Shown here: positions 12,144-20,794 of the stretch, one piece after another | How the letters are laid out: each line of letters begins with the position of its first letter | Position numbering within the stretch: the stretch's first letter is position 1 | NCBI RefSeq assembly: GCF_006494775.1 | Contig: NZ_CP041146.1 | Span: 1,674,001 to 1,738,000, forward strand | Origin: Nocardioides humi | GTDB lineage: Bacteria; Actinomycetota; Actinomycetes; Propionibacteriales; Nocardioidaceae | Length of the DNA stretch: 64,000 nucleotides | Reading direction: 5' to 3' | Translations under genes and position numbers: made by a program | Notes under the pieces: generated by a model | Told to the model about the DNA's origin: nothing | Seen by the model: only the letters and a program-made list of their open reading frames with translations | The model's database searches: none

Positions 12144-12762
12144 GTCCCCGCTCCCGCCGACCCGGTGGGCCCTCGGCGGGGCCGAGCACGCCGGGTACGG
12201 CACGCGGTTCGCCGAGCTGATCGCCGACGGGGCCGACGTCGTCGGCGAGGCCCGGCTGGCCGACGTGCTCGTCGAGCGCGACGCCCGGATCCTGGACGCC
12301 GGCTCCGGGATGGGCCGGATCGGCGCCCATCTGCTCGCGCAGGGCCACCGGGTCACCGCCGCGGAGCCCGACCCGGCGCTGGTGGAGCAGTCCCGGCGCA
12401 TGTTCCCGGACCTGCCGGTCGTACCTCTGGAGATCCTCGCCCTGACGCCCGAGGCGCTGACCGCGGCCGGCGCCCCCACGGCGTACGACCTCGTCGTCTG
12501 CGTCGGCAACGTGCTCGCGTTCGTCGCCGAGGACACCGAGGTCGACGTGCTGCGCCGGCTCGGCTCGCTGCTCGCCCCCGGCGGCCGGATCCTGGTCGGC
12601 TACCACCTCGCCGGCGGCCCGTCGACCGCGCGCCCCTACCCGCCCGAGGAGCTCGTCGCCGACGTCGAGGCGGCGGGGCTGCGGGTGCAGCACCGGTTCG
12701 GGGGCTACGACCTGCGCCCGCCCGACGACCGGTACGCCGTCTGGGTGCTCGCCCGCGACTGA
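12136..12762 (+). CDS. Class I SAM-dependent methyltransferase
   Basis: 208 aa. The SAM-binding motif I is ILDAGSGMGRIGAHLL and the acidic loop TAAEPDPALVEQ follows. YDLVVCVGNVLAFV and LLAPGGRILVGYH are motifs II-III. The substrate is unknown; small-molecule and ubiquinone-type methyltransferases share this fold. It is coupled to DUF2530 by an 8-nt overlap. Confidence 0.8.
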   Translation: MSESPLPPTRWALGGAEHAGYGTRFAELIADGADVVGEARLADVLVERDARILDAGSGMGRIGAHLLAQGHRVTAAEPDPALVEQSRRMFPDLPVVPLEILALTPEALTAAGAPTAYDLVVCVGNVLAFVAEDTEVDVLRRLGSLLAPGGRILVGYHLAGGPSTARPYPPEELVADVEAAGLRVQHRFGGYDLRPPDDRYAVWVLARD

Positions 12763-12778
12763 GCCCGACCCTCGAGTG

Positions 12779-12822
12779 TGTCAACCGTGATTGACATCCT
12801 GGCGATGTCAACCTAGATTGAC
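12779..12822 (+). promoter_or_regulatory. Promoter with duplicated palindromic operator for the HTH/Clp-N pair
   Basis: Two near-identical sites, TGTCAACCGTGATTGAC (12779-12795) and TGTCAACCTAGATTGAC (12806-12822), lie 27 bp apart. Each is a GTCAA/TTGAC-type inverted repeat. They are woven into a strong promoter: -35 TTGACA at 12791-12796, a 17-bp spacer and -10 TAGATT at 12814-12819. ATG 12826 follows six bases later. A protein bound to the repeats would block RNA polymerase. Autoregulation by the encoded HTH protein is the simplest reading. Confidence 0.75.
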
Positions 12823-12825
12823 GCC

Positions 12826-13028
12826 ATGACCCCGCTCGTCGACACCGCCGCCTCGGACGACCCCGCCGAGGGACTGCGCGCGGTCGTCGCGCTGCGCAAG
12901 CTCGCCGACCGGCTCGAGGCGATCCAGGTGGAGAACGCCCGCCGGCTCGGCTGGTCGTGGCAGGAGATCGCCGACGTGCTCGGGTCAGTCGTCAGGCGAT
13001 GCACAAGAAGCACGGACCCGGGAGGTAG
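12826..13028 (+). CDS. Small helix-turn-helix protein (frame broken by an apparent 1-nt deletion)
   Basis: 67 aa once one G is added at the run 12982-12984. It then reads SWQEIADVLGVSRQAMHKKHG, a textbook helix-turn-helix, and stops at 13026-13028. Without the added base the frame runs into the next gene. Such mini-HTH genes commonly precede a Clp N-terminal-domain gene in actinobacteria. It likely binds the duplicated operator in its own promoter. It is leaderless and lies 3 bp upstream of the Clp-N gene. Confidence 0.75.
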
Positions 13029-13031
13029 GCC

Positions 13032-13568
13032 ATGTTCGAACGGTTCAGCAAGGACGCCCGCGCCGCCGTCGTCCTCGCTCAGGAGCACGCGCGGGACGCC
13101 GGCGCCGACCGGGTCGCGGCGACCCACCTGCTGAGCGCGGTGCTGGCCTCGCTCGACGAGCCCGCACGCGCCGCGCTCGCCGCGCTGGGCCTGACGGCCG
13201 AGCGCGCCCGCACCCTCTCCGGCACGGTCTTCAGCGCCGCGGAGGAGGACGCCCTGCGCGGACTGGGCATCGACCTCGACTCCGTCGCGGACGCGGTCCG
13301 CGACCGGTTCGGCGCGGACCTACGGCGCCGGCCCGGCGGCCGGCGCCGCAGCGGCCACCTGCCCTTCACCCGGGACGCGAAGAAGTCGCTCGAGCTCGCC
13401 CTGCGCGAGGCGATCCGGCTCAAGGCCGGCTCGATCCGCGGCGAGCACGTGCTGCTCGGCGCACTGCGCAGCGACGACGCCGAGGTACGGGCCGTCGTCG
13501 ACGCGGTCAGCAGCGTCCCCGAGGTCCGGGCCCGGCTGGTCGAGCTGCTCGGCCACGACGCCGCCTGA
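13032..13568 (+). CDS. Clp N-terminal repeat protein (no ATPase domain)
   Basis: 178 aa with two Clp-N repeats: FSKDARAAVVLAQEHARDAG with THLLSAVLA (about 4-70), then FTRDAKKSLELALREAIRLK with GEHVLLGALR (about 112-175). A basic RRRPGGRRRSG linker separates them. ClpC/ClpB use this domain to bind adaptors or substrates. A free-standing copy could act as an adaptor or as a decoy in proteolysis control. It is co-transcribed with the HTH gene. Confidence 0.8.
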   Translation: MFERFSKDARAAVVLAQEHARDAGADRVAATHLLSAVLASLDEPARAALAALGLTAERARTLSGTVFSAAEEDALRGLGIDLDSVADAVRDRFGADLRRRPGGRRRSGHLPFTRDAKKSLELALREAIRLKAGSIRGEHVLLGALRSDDAEVRAVVDAVSSVPEVRARLVELLGHDAA

Positions 13569-13713
13569 GCCAGCAGCCGGCTGCGGCGGGAACGCCGGGC
13601 GAGGAGGCGCAGGGAGCGAGGAACGAGCGACCGGAGCCGAGGAGACCGGTGCTTTCCGCCGCGCCGGGCAGATGGCCGCCAGGCAACCTGGCACTCAGCG
13701 AACCTCGACCGCG

Positions 13714-13766
13714 GCGCGGCAGCGCGGCGCGAGGAACGAGCGACGCGCTCGCGCCATCCAGCTCAG
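13714..13766. repeat. 53-bp stop-codon-associated repeat, copy 2
   Basis: Identical to 289-341 except for one base. It again includes the stop codon of a minus-strand gene (DUF3027, stop at 13763-13765). A 16-bp partial copy (GCGAGGAACGAGCGAC) lies at 13616-13631, in the otherwise gene-free 13569-13762. Confidence 0.6.
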
Positions 13767-14557
13767 AACTTCTCGAGGTCGTCCAGCGAGACGGTGTCGA
13801 CGACCGGCGGGGCGGGCGGCTGGGGCTGCTGGCGCTTGGTCAGCCGCACCTCGGAGTGACCGCCGCAGCCGTGCTGGAAGGCGACCACGCGGCCGTCGTC
13901 GTTGGCGTCGCCGTTGGCGCACACGCCGAAGGTCTCCGACAGGGGGCCGCTGAGGCGGACCAGGAAGCCGCAGGAGTAGCAGTGGTGCGGCGCGGACTTG
14001 GCGATCGGCGCGTCGGGGCCGGCCTGACCGTCGTACCAGCGCTCGGCGGCGGCGTCGCGGCCCTCCGGGGACAGCACCCGGACCCGGCCGAGGCCGAGGT
14101 CCTTGGCGACCTGGCGGATCTGCGCCTTCTCGTCGGTGTCGAGCGGGTCGTCGCCGAAGGAGTACGTCGGCACCAGCCGCGGGTCGTCGTCGGTGACGGG
14201 CAGCAGGTCGCCGGGCGACATGTCGCCGGGCTGGAGGCGGTCGCGGTAGGGCACCCACGCGGGCGCGACGATCGCGTCGGTGCCGGGCAGCAGCACGACC
14301 TCGACCACGGTGACCTTGCGCTGGCGCGACGCCCGGGTGAGCGTGACCGCCCACTGCCAGCCGCGGTAGCCCCGGCGGGTGCACTCGAAGAGGTGGGTGA
14401 CGACCCGGAGACCGTCGACCTGGTGACCGAGGTGGTCGCCGACGTCGGAGGCGTCGACCTCCTCGAGCAGCGCCGAGCGGGCAGCGTCGATGGCGTCGGC
14501 GGTGGCGGCGTCGGTCAGCTTGCGCTCCAGGGTGGACACGGGCACAGCATCCCCCAT
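13763..14557 (-). CDS. DUF3027 family protein
   Basis: 264 aa from ATG 14557, or slightly shorter from GTG at VSTLERKL. It has the two conserved blocks of the family: HLFECTRRGYRGWQWAVTLTR near residues 48-68, and a C-terminal zinc-ribbon-like segment HHCYSCGFLVRL ... FGVCANGDANDDGRVV. A Pro-rich tail follows. The actinobacterial family has no settled function. It is divergent from the MFS gene at 14625. Confidence 0.8.
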   Translation of the reverse strand: MGDAVPVSTLERKLTDAATADAIDAARSALLEEVDASDVGDHLGHQVDGLRVVTHLFECTRRGYRGWQWAVTLTRASRQRKVTVVEVVLLPGTDAIVAPAWVPYRDRLQPGDMSPGDLLPVTDDDPRLVPTYSFGDDPLDTDEKAQIRQVAKDLGLGRVRVLSPEGRDAAAERWYDGQAGPDAPIAKSAPHHCYSCGFLVRLSGPLSETFGVCANGDANDDGRVVAFQHGCGGHSEVRLTKRQQPQPPAPPVVDTVSLDDLEKF

Positions 14558-14624
14558 GGTGGCGACGCTCGTCACGTCGGGGCGGCACACCGGCCGTGTC
14601 GGGAGCAACAGGCAAGATAGGGGG

Positions 14625-16067
14625 GTGAGCACCGACGGCCCCGATCCGAGCACTCCGCCCGAGCGCGGACCCGCCGGGGAGGCGCCTGCCGAGACGGGCT
14701 CGGTCCGGGCCGCCAAGGCGACCGCGCGCGGGGTGAAGGGCTTCGCCCGGGTCACCGGCCGGGCCAGCAGGGCGACGGTCCGCACGGCCCGCAAGGCCGC
14801 TGGGGCGCAGGGGGCGGAGCGCTCAGGTCTCAACCGGCTCATCGAGCTGCACGCCGCGAACGCCGCCGGCGACTCGGCGTTCGCGATCGCCCTGGCCGGC
14901 ACGGTGTTCTTCGCGGGCGCCACCAGCGGCGAGCGCGGCCCGGTGCTGCTGTTCCTGGGGCTCACCATGGTCCCGTTCGCCATCGTGGCGCCGCTGATCG
15001 GCCCGTTCCTCGACCGGTTCAGCCACGGCCGCCGCTGGGCGATCGGCGCGACCTTCGCGCTGCGCGCGTTCCTGTGCTGGGTGCTGGCCGGGACGCTGGA
15101 CGACGGCTCGCCCTGGTTCTACGTCGCCGCGCTCGGCGTCCTCGTCTCCTCGAAGGCGTACGGCGTCGCCAAGGCCGCCGCGGTCCCCCGGCTGCTCCCG
15201 CAGGAGATCACCCTCGTCAAGGCCAACGGCCGCGTCGCCCTGGCCGGCGTGGTCGGCGCCTGCGTCTCGGGACCGCTCGCGGGCGCGGCGTACTGGATCG
15301 GTCCCGAGTGGGCCTGTCGCTACGCCTTCCTGGTGTTCACCGTCGGCACGGTCGCCGCGATCCTGCTCCCCGGCCGGGTCGACTCCTCGGCCGGCGAGGA
15401 GTCCGTCGACGCCCCGCGGGGCTCCGCCACCGGCCCGCGGCGCGGGCTGCCGCCGCGGGTCGCGTTCGCCCTGCGCGCCAACTGCGGTCCGCGCCTGCTC
15501 TCGGGCTTCCTCACCATGTTCATGACGTTCGTGCTGCTCACCGAGCCGCTCGACGGCTGGGAGAGCAAGACCCGGGCCACGCTGCTGGTGGGTCTGGTCG
15601 TCGGCGCCGCCGGGCTCGGCAACACGGTCGGGATCGTGGTCGCCTCGCTGGCGCGCAGGATCAACCCCGCCGTCATGGTGGTGATCGCGCTGATCGCCGA
15701 CATCGTCGCGCTCGTGTTCGCCACCCTCTTCTACGGCCTGGTGCCGCTGGTGGCGCTGGGCCTGACCGTCGGCCTGATGCAGTACCTCGCGAAGGTCTCG
15801 CTCGACTCCACCATCCAGAGCGGCGTCCCGGTGCGGGCCCACGCCAGCGCGTTCGCCAAGGGCGACACCACCCTGCAGCTGGCCTGGGTGTTCGGCGGCT
15901 TCCTCGGCGTCGTCATGTCCTATCCCGCCGTCAACGGGATCGGCCTGGCCTTCGCCGCGGTGCTGCTCACCGCGTGGGCGGTGTTCGTGCTGCGCACCCG
16001 GCCGAAGCCGAAGACGGCGAGGTCGGCCGCCGCGACCACGCCCTCCGGAGCGGCTCCGCGCGGCTAG
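14625..16067 (+). CDS. MFS transporter
   Basis: 480 aa from GTG 14625. A long charged cytoplasmic N-terminus (about 1-65) precedes around 12 membrane segments. The first has AIALAGTVFFAGATSGERGPV, and the motif FLDRFSHGRRWAIG corresponds to the MFS loop 2-3. The substrate cannot be predicted. GTG is preceded by CAAGAT and six bases, a weak leaderless promoter. It converges with the cold-shock gene. Confidence 0.75.
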   Translation: MSTDGPDPSTPPERGPAGEAPAETGSVRAAKATARGVKGFARVTGRASRATVRTARKAAGAQGAERSGLNRLIELHAANAAGDSAFAIALAGTVFFAGATSGERGPVLLFLGLTMVPFAIVAPLIGPFLDRFSHGRRWAIGATFALRAFLCWVLAGTLDDGSPWFYVAALGVLVSSKAYGVAKAAAVPRLLPQEITLVKANGRVALAGVVGACVSGPLAGAAYWIGPEWACRYAFLVFTVGTVAAILLPGRVDSSAGEESVDAPRGSATGPRRGLPPRVAFALRANCGPRLLSGFLTMFMTFVLLTEPLDGWESKTRATLLVGLVVGAAGLGNTVGIVVASLARRINPAVMVVIALIADIVALVFATLFYGLVPLVALGLTVGLMQYLAKVSLDSTIQSGVPVRAHASAFAKGDTTLQLAWVFGGFLGVVMSYPAVNGIGLAFAAVLLTAWAVFVLRTRPKPKTARSAAATTPSGAAPRG

Positions 16068-16093
16068 CCCTCGGGCTCAGCTTGGATCGAGGC

Positions 16094-16489
16094 TCAGGAC
16101 TCCAGCTCGTCGGCGAGCGCGCGCAGCAGCTTGGCCACCGGCTGCGCCGTACGGCGGTCAGGGTGGCGGCCGTGGCGGTAGGCCTCGCCGACGCCGTCGA
16201 GCAGGCGGATCAGGTCCTCGACGATCGGGACCATCTCCTCGGGCTTCTTGCGCTTGGCCTGCTGCTGGTTGCGGGCGACCGAGGCGGGGGCGTCGAGGAT
16301 CCGGACCTGGAGGGCCTGCTCGCCGCGGCGGCCCTGGGCGATCCCGAACTCGACCCGGGTCCCCGCCTTGAGGGTGGTCACGCCGTCGGGCAGCGCGTCG
16401 GCCCGGACGTAGACGTCCTCCCCGCCCTGCTGGGAGAGGAAGCCGAAGCCCTTCTCCGCGTCGTACCACTTCACCTTGCCAGTCGGCAC
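16094..16489 (-). CDS. Cold-shock domain protein
   Basis: 131 aa from GTG 16489. The N-terminal CSD (about 1-67) has [17 protein letters not shown] (RNP-1) and [10 protein letters not shown] (RNP-2 region). The C-terminal half is a charged actinobacterial extension with [15 protein letters not shown]/ssDNA chaperone; the extended form is typical of this phylum. It is divergent from the GNAT gene. Confidence 0.85.
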   Translation of the reverse strand: MPTGKVKWYDAEKGFGFLSQQGGEDVYVRADALPDGVTTLKAGTRVEFGIAQGRRGEQALQVRILDAPASVARNQQQAKRKKPEEMVPIVEDLIRLLDGVGEAYRHGRHPDRRTAQPVAKLLRALADELES

Positions 16490-16573
16490 GGGTCCGCCCA
16501 ACCTCTCTGATCGCACGCGGGCGCCCGGTCGGGCGCACGCGCCGCACATCGTAGGACATGCGGTGTCAGCACC

Positions 16574-16579
16574 TATTCT
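16574..16579 (+). promoter_or_regulatory. -10 box for a leaderless GNAT transcript
   Basis: TATTCT is followed by seven bases and GTG 16587. It lies within the 97-bp divergent region shared with the cold-shock gene. Confidence 0.5.
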
Positions 16580-16586
16580 CACCGAC

Positions 16587-17186
16587 GTGGCAACCGAATT
16601 GACGCCCCCGGTGCTGCCGGCACCGCCCCTGCCGATCCGTACCGAGCGCCTGGTGCTGCGCGCCGTCGTACCCGATGACAGCGCGGCGATCGGCGCCTAC
16701 TGCGCGGACCCCGAGGTGACCCGGTACCTGCCCTTCCCCGCCCTGGACGCCGACGGCCTGGCCCGGCGGATGGAGCGGCTGGTGGCCGGCACGGCGCCGT
16801 CGGCGCCGGAGGAGATGCTGGCGCTCGCGGTCGAGCACGAGGGCGTGCTCGTCGGAGACCTGATGCTGCGGCTCACCGACCGGCACGGACCGGCGGACCC
16901 GCCGGCGATCGCCGAGCTGGGCTGGGTGTTCGCGCCGGAGTACGCCGGGCGCGGGTTCGCGACCGAGGCGGCCCGGGCGCTGGTCGACCTGGCGTTCACG
17001 CACTACCCGCTGCACCGGCTGATGGCGCGGCTCGACCCGCGCAATGTCACGTCGGCGCGGCTGTGCGAGCGGCTGGGGATGCGGCACGAGGCGCACACCC
17101 GCCAGGACTTCCCGGAGCGGGACGGGACGTGGAGCGACACCGCGGTCTACGGGCTGCTGCGACCGGAGTGGGCCGCGGCGTTCTGA
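16587..17186 (+). CDS. GNAT family N-acetyltransferase (RimJ/RimL type)
   Basis: 199 aa from GTG 16587. The fold begins with [38 protein letters not shown] is the acetyl-CoA pyrophosphate loop. [22 protein letters not shown] is the end of the domain. This is the RimJ/RimL-like subgroup that acetylates protein N-termini or small amines; the substrate is unknown. Its 3' end overlaps the convergent RDD-FHA gene by 40 bp. Confidence 0.8.
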   Translation: MATELTPPVLPAPPLPIRTERLVLRAVVPDDSAAIGAYCADPEVTRYLPFPALDADGLARRMERLVAGTAPSAPEEMLALAVEHEGVLVGDLMLRLTDRHGPADPPAIAELGWVFAPEYAGRGFATEAARALVDLAFTHYPLHRLMARLDPRNVTSARLCERLGMRHEAHTRQDFPERDGTWSDTAVYGLLRPEWAAAF

Positions 17187-18391
17187 GGGGGCTCGGCCCG
17201 CTCGACGCGCATGCTGCGGTCGCCGAACCGGACCACGTCGCCGGCCAGCAGCGTGCTCGGGCGGCCCGGGGACAACGAGCGGGACATCCCCTTGCGGATG
17301 ACATAGGAGCCGTTGGTCGACCCGCGGTCCATCACGACGAGCGCGCCGTCGGGGGCGACCTGGAACTGCGCGTGCGTCTTCGACAGGGACATGTCGGAGG
17401 AGCGCAGCGGTACGACATGCTTCACCGGCTCCCCCGGCCGCGGCTCGGGCCGCCGGCCGACGAGGGCGAGTCCCTCCACGACGAACGCCTCTCCGGTGTC
17501 GAACTCCACCCGCCAGCGCACCGTGGCCGGGCTCGGCGGCGTCGTCGCCGGCTCGCTGCCCGGTGCCGGGCGGACCCGGGTCTGCTCGACCGGCAGGCGC
17601 GGGGTCGCTGCGGGCGGGGCCGCAGGGGCGGCCGGGGTCGGGGGTGCGGCCGGCGGGGTCGACGGGGTCGCGGGCACGGGGGCGGCGGGAGCGGGAGCGG
17701 GGACCGCCGGTGCCGGCGCTGCGGGGGTGCGGACCACCGGCGGCGTGGGAGCCGGGGCGGGGGGCGGCACCGGCGCGGAGGTCGCCGCAGGGGTCGGTGC
17801 AGGGGTCGACGTGGGCGTGGGGGTGTGCTCCTCGACCGGCGACGGGAGCAGCCGCATCGCCGTGAGGTTCACGATCTGCCGGGGCTGCTCGACCTCCGGG
17901 GCGGCCTCGACCGGACGCGGCCGGACGTCGACGACGACCGCGTCACCGATCCGGTCGTGGAGCGCGCGACGCTGCCGGGAGGGGTCCATCGCCGCGGTCC
18001 AGGCGAGGGTGGCCAGGCCCAGGCCCGCGGTGGGCAGGCCCGCGATCCCGAGCACGATCGTGCGCAGCAGGGCGGCGCCGAGGCCGATCGGGCGGCCCGT
18101 CGTACGCCGCACCACCCGCAGGCCGGTGGCGGCCTTGCCGGGCGTGAGGCCCGTCGTACCGACGAGGACGGCGAGCACCAGCCCGACCAGGACCGCGACG
18201 CCGGCGAAGGCGAGGACCACGACGGCGCCGCTGTCGGGCTCGACGACCTTCCAGACCACGAACGCCGCGGCGGCCGCGATGCCCCAGCCCACCGCGCGGT
18301 CGATGACGAACGCGGTGAACCGTCGCTCCATCTCGGCCGGGGGGAAGGCGCCGGCGCCGGGAGGCAGCGGCGGGGTGGGGAGGTGCGTCAT
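17147..18391 (-). CDS. RDD-FHA membrane signalling protein
   Basis: 414 aa. The N-terminal RDD domain (about 15-145) has RRFTAFVIDRAVGW, several hydrophobic helices and GLTPGKAATGLRVVRR. A ~130-residue Pro/Ala/Thr linker follows. The C-terminal FHA domain (about 310-400) has LVGRRPEP, SLSKTHAQF and DRGSTNGSYV, which bind phosphothreonine. It probably brings a phosphoprotein to the membrane. It is last in the operon PP2C-FHA-RDD/FHA, 28 bp after the FHA gene. ATG 18391 was chosen over the longer frame because MTHLPTPPLPPG is the usual beginning. Confidence 0.8.
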   Translation of the reverse strand: MTHLPTPPLPPGAGAFPPAEMERRFTAFVIDRAVGWGIAAAAAFVVWKVVEPDSGAVVVLAFAGVAVLVGLVLAVLVGTTGLTPGKAATGLRVVRRTTGRPIGLGAALLRTIVLGIAGLPTAGLGLATLAWTAAMDPSRQRRALHDRIGDAVVVDVRPRPVEAAPEVEQPRQIVNLTAMRLLPSPVEEHTPTPTSTPAPTPAATSAPVPPPAPAPTPPVVRTPAAPAPAVPAPAPAAPVPATPSTPPAAPPTPAAPAAPPAATPRLPVEQTRVRPAPGSEPATTPPSPATVRWRVEFDTGEAFVVEGLALVGRRPEPRPGEPVKHVVPLRSSDMSLSKTHAQFQVAPDGALVVMDRGSTNGSYVIRKGMSRSLSPGRPSTLLAGDVVRFGDRSMRVERAEPPQNAAAHSGRSSP

Positions 18392-18419
18392 GCAGGGCGC
18401 TCCGAGTACGCGGGCGGGG

Positions 18420-19937
18420 TCAGGGACGGGTGACCTGGATGGTGATCCCGTCACCGAGGTTGATGGTCGCGCCGGGGATCAGCTGGACGGCGATGCCGGG
18501 CTTGAGGTCCTCCGGCCCCAGGCCCGGCTGCACCAGGACGGTGCCGTTGGTCGAGCCCATGTCGGTCACGACGGCGGTGCCGAGGTCGGCGCCGGTGCCC
18601 GGACGCACCTCGACGTGCGTGGACGAGATCTCGTGGAGCCGGCTCGGGACCGTGACGAGGACGGGCTGCTCGGTCGAGGTGAACCGGCGGGCCTCCGGCG
18701 CGCGGCCGATGAGCACGGCCCGGTCGACGATGATCGACTGCCCGTCGGAGACCAGCAGCTTCGCGACCGGCTGGGTGACGGGCGGGGCGGCCGGCGTACC
18801 GGGGACGGGCTGGACCAGCGGCGCGGGCGGCTCGCCGGCGCCCGCGACGGTGAAGCCGTCGTGCTCCACACCGGGTCCGGGCGGCGGCGCCACGCCGCCC
18901 ACCGGCTCCCACGAGCCGATCGGCAGCGGCGGGGCGTCCGGGGCCTCGGGGGCGGGGACGCCCGGCGGCGGAGGCGGGACCCATCCCGGCGGCGCCACCT
19001 CGGTCGCACCGCCCAGCGGCGGGAACGCCGGCGCGGGAACGGCCGGCGTCGCCGGCTCGTCGAGCGACTCCACCGGTGGAGTGGTCGGGGCATCGCCGCC
19101 CACCGGCGGGGGCGCGGGGCTGTCCCAGGGGGTCACCCAGCCGTCCGGCGCCGGTTCCTGCGGGGCCTCCGCCAGCGGCTCCTCGGCGGACTCGGGCTCC
19201 TCGGCCGGCGTCTCGTCGAGGGTCTCCATGACCTCGGTGGCCGGGCCGTCGTCGAGGTACGCCGCCTCGGTCACCGCCGACGCGCGGTCGTCCAGCGGGC
19301 TGGGCTCGTCGAGGGGTGCGGGCTCCTCGGCGGCGAGGTGGGCGCCGCCGACCATGGGCGCCATCTCCGCGGCGGGCGGCTCCATGACCGGCTCCATGAC
19401 CGGCTCCATGACCGGCTCCATGACCGGCTCCTCGGCTGGCTCGGCGACCGGCTCGGCGACCATGTCCGCGGCGGGCTCGGCGACGGGAGCGGCCGCCGGC
19501 CGGTCGATCCGGCCGACCCGGACCAGGCCGGTGACGATCGGGAAGTCCACGTCGGCGGCCCCGGTCTCGTGCTCGCCCGCGGGCAGGCCGATGCTCAGCG
19601 CGGTGACGTCGTCCAGGCTGCGCTCGACCCAGGTGTGGCTCGCGCCGCCGTCGACGGTGACGGTCTCGCCGGCGGCGGTGACCGTGGCGACCACGCCGGT
19701 GCCGCGGAGCAGGAAGCGGGTCGGCCCCTCGCCGTTGCTGACCAGCACGAAGCCGGGGATCCGGCTCAGCCCGGAGGCGAGCAGGCCGTCGAGGACCTCG
19801 TCGAACCCGGCCCCGCCGTCGACCAGCGCCCAGAGGCCGACGACCTGGTCCTTCTGCGTCTCCGGCAGGACGATGGCGGCCTCGGTCCCGAACACCGCGA
19901 ACCATGCACCACTGCGGTACGACCAGGCGTCGCTCAT
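18420..19937 (-). CDS. FHA domain protein with repetitive linker
   Basis: 505 aa. An unassigned N-terminal domain (about 1-140) begins [17 protein letters not shown]. It is followed by an acidic, Pro-rich linker and a C-terminal FHA domain (about 405-505) with [17 protein letters not shown] and [10 protein letters not shown]. The linker holds four perfect VMEP repeats encoded by a 12-bp tandem repeat (19382-19429). It likely docks a phosphothreonine-bearing partner of a Ser/Thr kinase. No kinase gene is in the window. ATG overlaps the PP2C stop (ATGA). Confidence 0.8.
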   Translation of the reverse strand: MSDAWSYRSGAWFAVFGTEAAIVLPETQKDQVVGLWALVDGGAGFDEVLDGLLASGLSRIPGFVLVSNGEGPTRFLLRGTGVVATVTAAGETVTVDGGASHTWVERSLDDVTALSIGLPAGEHETGAADVDFPIVTGLVRVGRIDRPAAAPVAEPAADMVAEPVAEPAEEPVMEPVMEPVMEPVMEPPAAEMAPMVGGAHLAAEEPAPLDEPSPLDDRASAVTEAAYLDDGPATEVMETLDETPAEEPESAEEPLAEAPQEPAPDGWVTPWDSPAPPPVGGDAPTTPPVESLDEPATPAVPAPAFPPLGGATEVAPPGWVPPPPPGVPAPEAPDAPPLPIGSWEPVGGVAPPPGPGVEHDGFTVAGAGEPPAPLVQPVPGTPAAPPVTQPVAKLLVSDGQSIIVDRAVLIGRAPEARRFTSTEQPVLVTVPSRLHEISSTHVEVRPGTGADLGTAVVTDMGSTNGTVLVQPGLGPEDLKPGIAVQLIPGATINLGDGITIQVTRP

Positions 19938-20773
19938 GGGAGGGCCCCCAACTTCTGCTCCAGACTCAGCCGCTGCGCGTGCGAGTCGTACGGGTCTTCG
20001 TTCGCCAATCCCACCACATCCACCACGACCGCCGTCGCGTTGTCGTGCCCGCCCGCGGCCACCGCGGCGGCGACCAGTGCGTCGGCGGCGTCGCGCGGGT
20101 CGTCGTACCGGGCCAGGGTGGAGGCGATGGTCACGTCGTCCACCATGCCACTGACGCCGTCGGAGCACAGCAGCAGGCGCTCGGCGGCGGCCAGCGGCAG
20201 GAGGTAGTAGTCGGCCGCGCCGCTCACGGCGCCCGGCATCGCCGCTCCCCCGAGCGCCCGGGTGACGACATTGCGGCTGGGGTGGACGGCGGCCGCGTCG
20301 GGGGTGATCCGGCCGGAGTCGACGAGCTCCTGGACCAGGCTGTGATCGACGCTCACCTGCTCCAGCTCGCCCTCGGTGAAGCGGTAGATCCGGGAGTCGC
20401 CGACATTGGCCAGCAGCCAGTGCGGCCCGTCGGGCGACTGCACCAGCAGCGCGAGGACGACGGTCGTGCCGGCCGCGAAGGAGTCGGCCGCCCCCGCGGC
20501 GCGCTGCTCCTCGTCGTAGGCCAGGAGCCGGTCCTGCGCCGCCTGGAGCGCGGCGTCGACGGCGGCGGTGCCCTCCTCGAGGCCGTAGTCGCCGTGGGCG
20601 AGGCGGGCCAGCTCCTCGACGGCATAGGCGCTGGCGATGTCACCCCGATCGTGGCCGCCCATGCCGTCGGCGACGACGAAGACCGGCGGATCGGCGAGGA
20701 AGGCGTCCTCGTTGACCTCGCGGACCAGGCCGACATCGGTGGCGGCCCCGTGGTGCAGCTCGACCCGGTTCAT
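19934..20773 (-). CDS. PP2C-type serine/threonine phosphatase
   Basis: 279 aa, metal-dependent phosphatase. The signature motifs are all present: [58 protein letters not shown] and [12 protein letters not shown], so it should be active. It is the first gene of the operon with the two FHA proteins and would reverse phosphorylation that the FHA domains read. It starts 21 bp from the divergent helicase-associated gene. Confidence 0.9.
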   Translation of the reverse strand: MNRVELHHGAATDVGLVREVNEDAFLADPPVFVVADGMGGHDRGDIASAYAVEELARLAHGDYGLEEGTAAVDAALQAAQDRLLAYDEEQRAAGAADSFAAGTTVVLALLVQSPDGPHWLLANVGDSRIYRFTEGELEQVSVDHSLVQELVDSGRITPDAAAVHPSRNVVTRALGGAAMPGAVSGAADYYLLPLAAAERLLLCSDGVSGMVDDVTIASTLARYDDPRDAADALVAAAVAAGGHDNATAVVVDVVGLANEDPYDSHAQRLSLEQKLGALP

Positions 20774-20781
20774 CGATGTCC

Positions 20782-20787
20782 TAGCGT
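20782..20787 (+). promoter_or_regulatory. -10 box for a leaderless helicase-associated transcript
   Basis: TAGCGT, then seven bases, then GTG 20795. It sits in the very short divergent region with the PP2C operon. Confidence 0.45.
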
Positions 20788-20794
20788 TGATCCC

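Noticed and set aside
13569..13762. A small gene between the Clp-N and DUF3027 genes
   Set aside because: The frames there are made of REP-like repeats with no start signal or protein-like composition.
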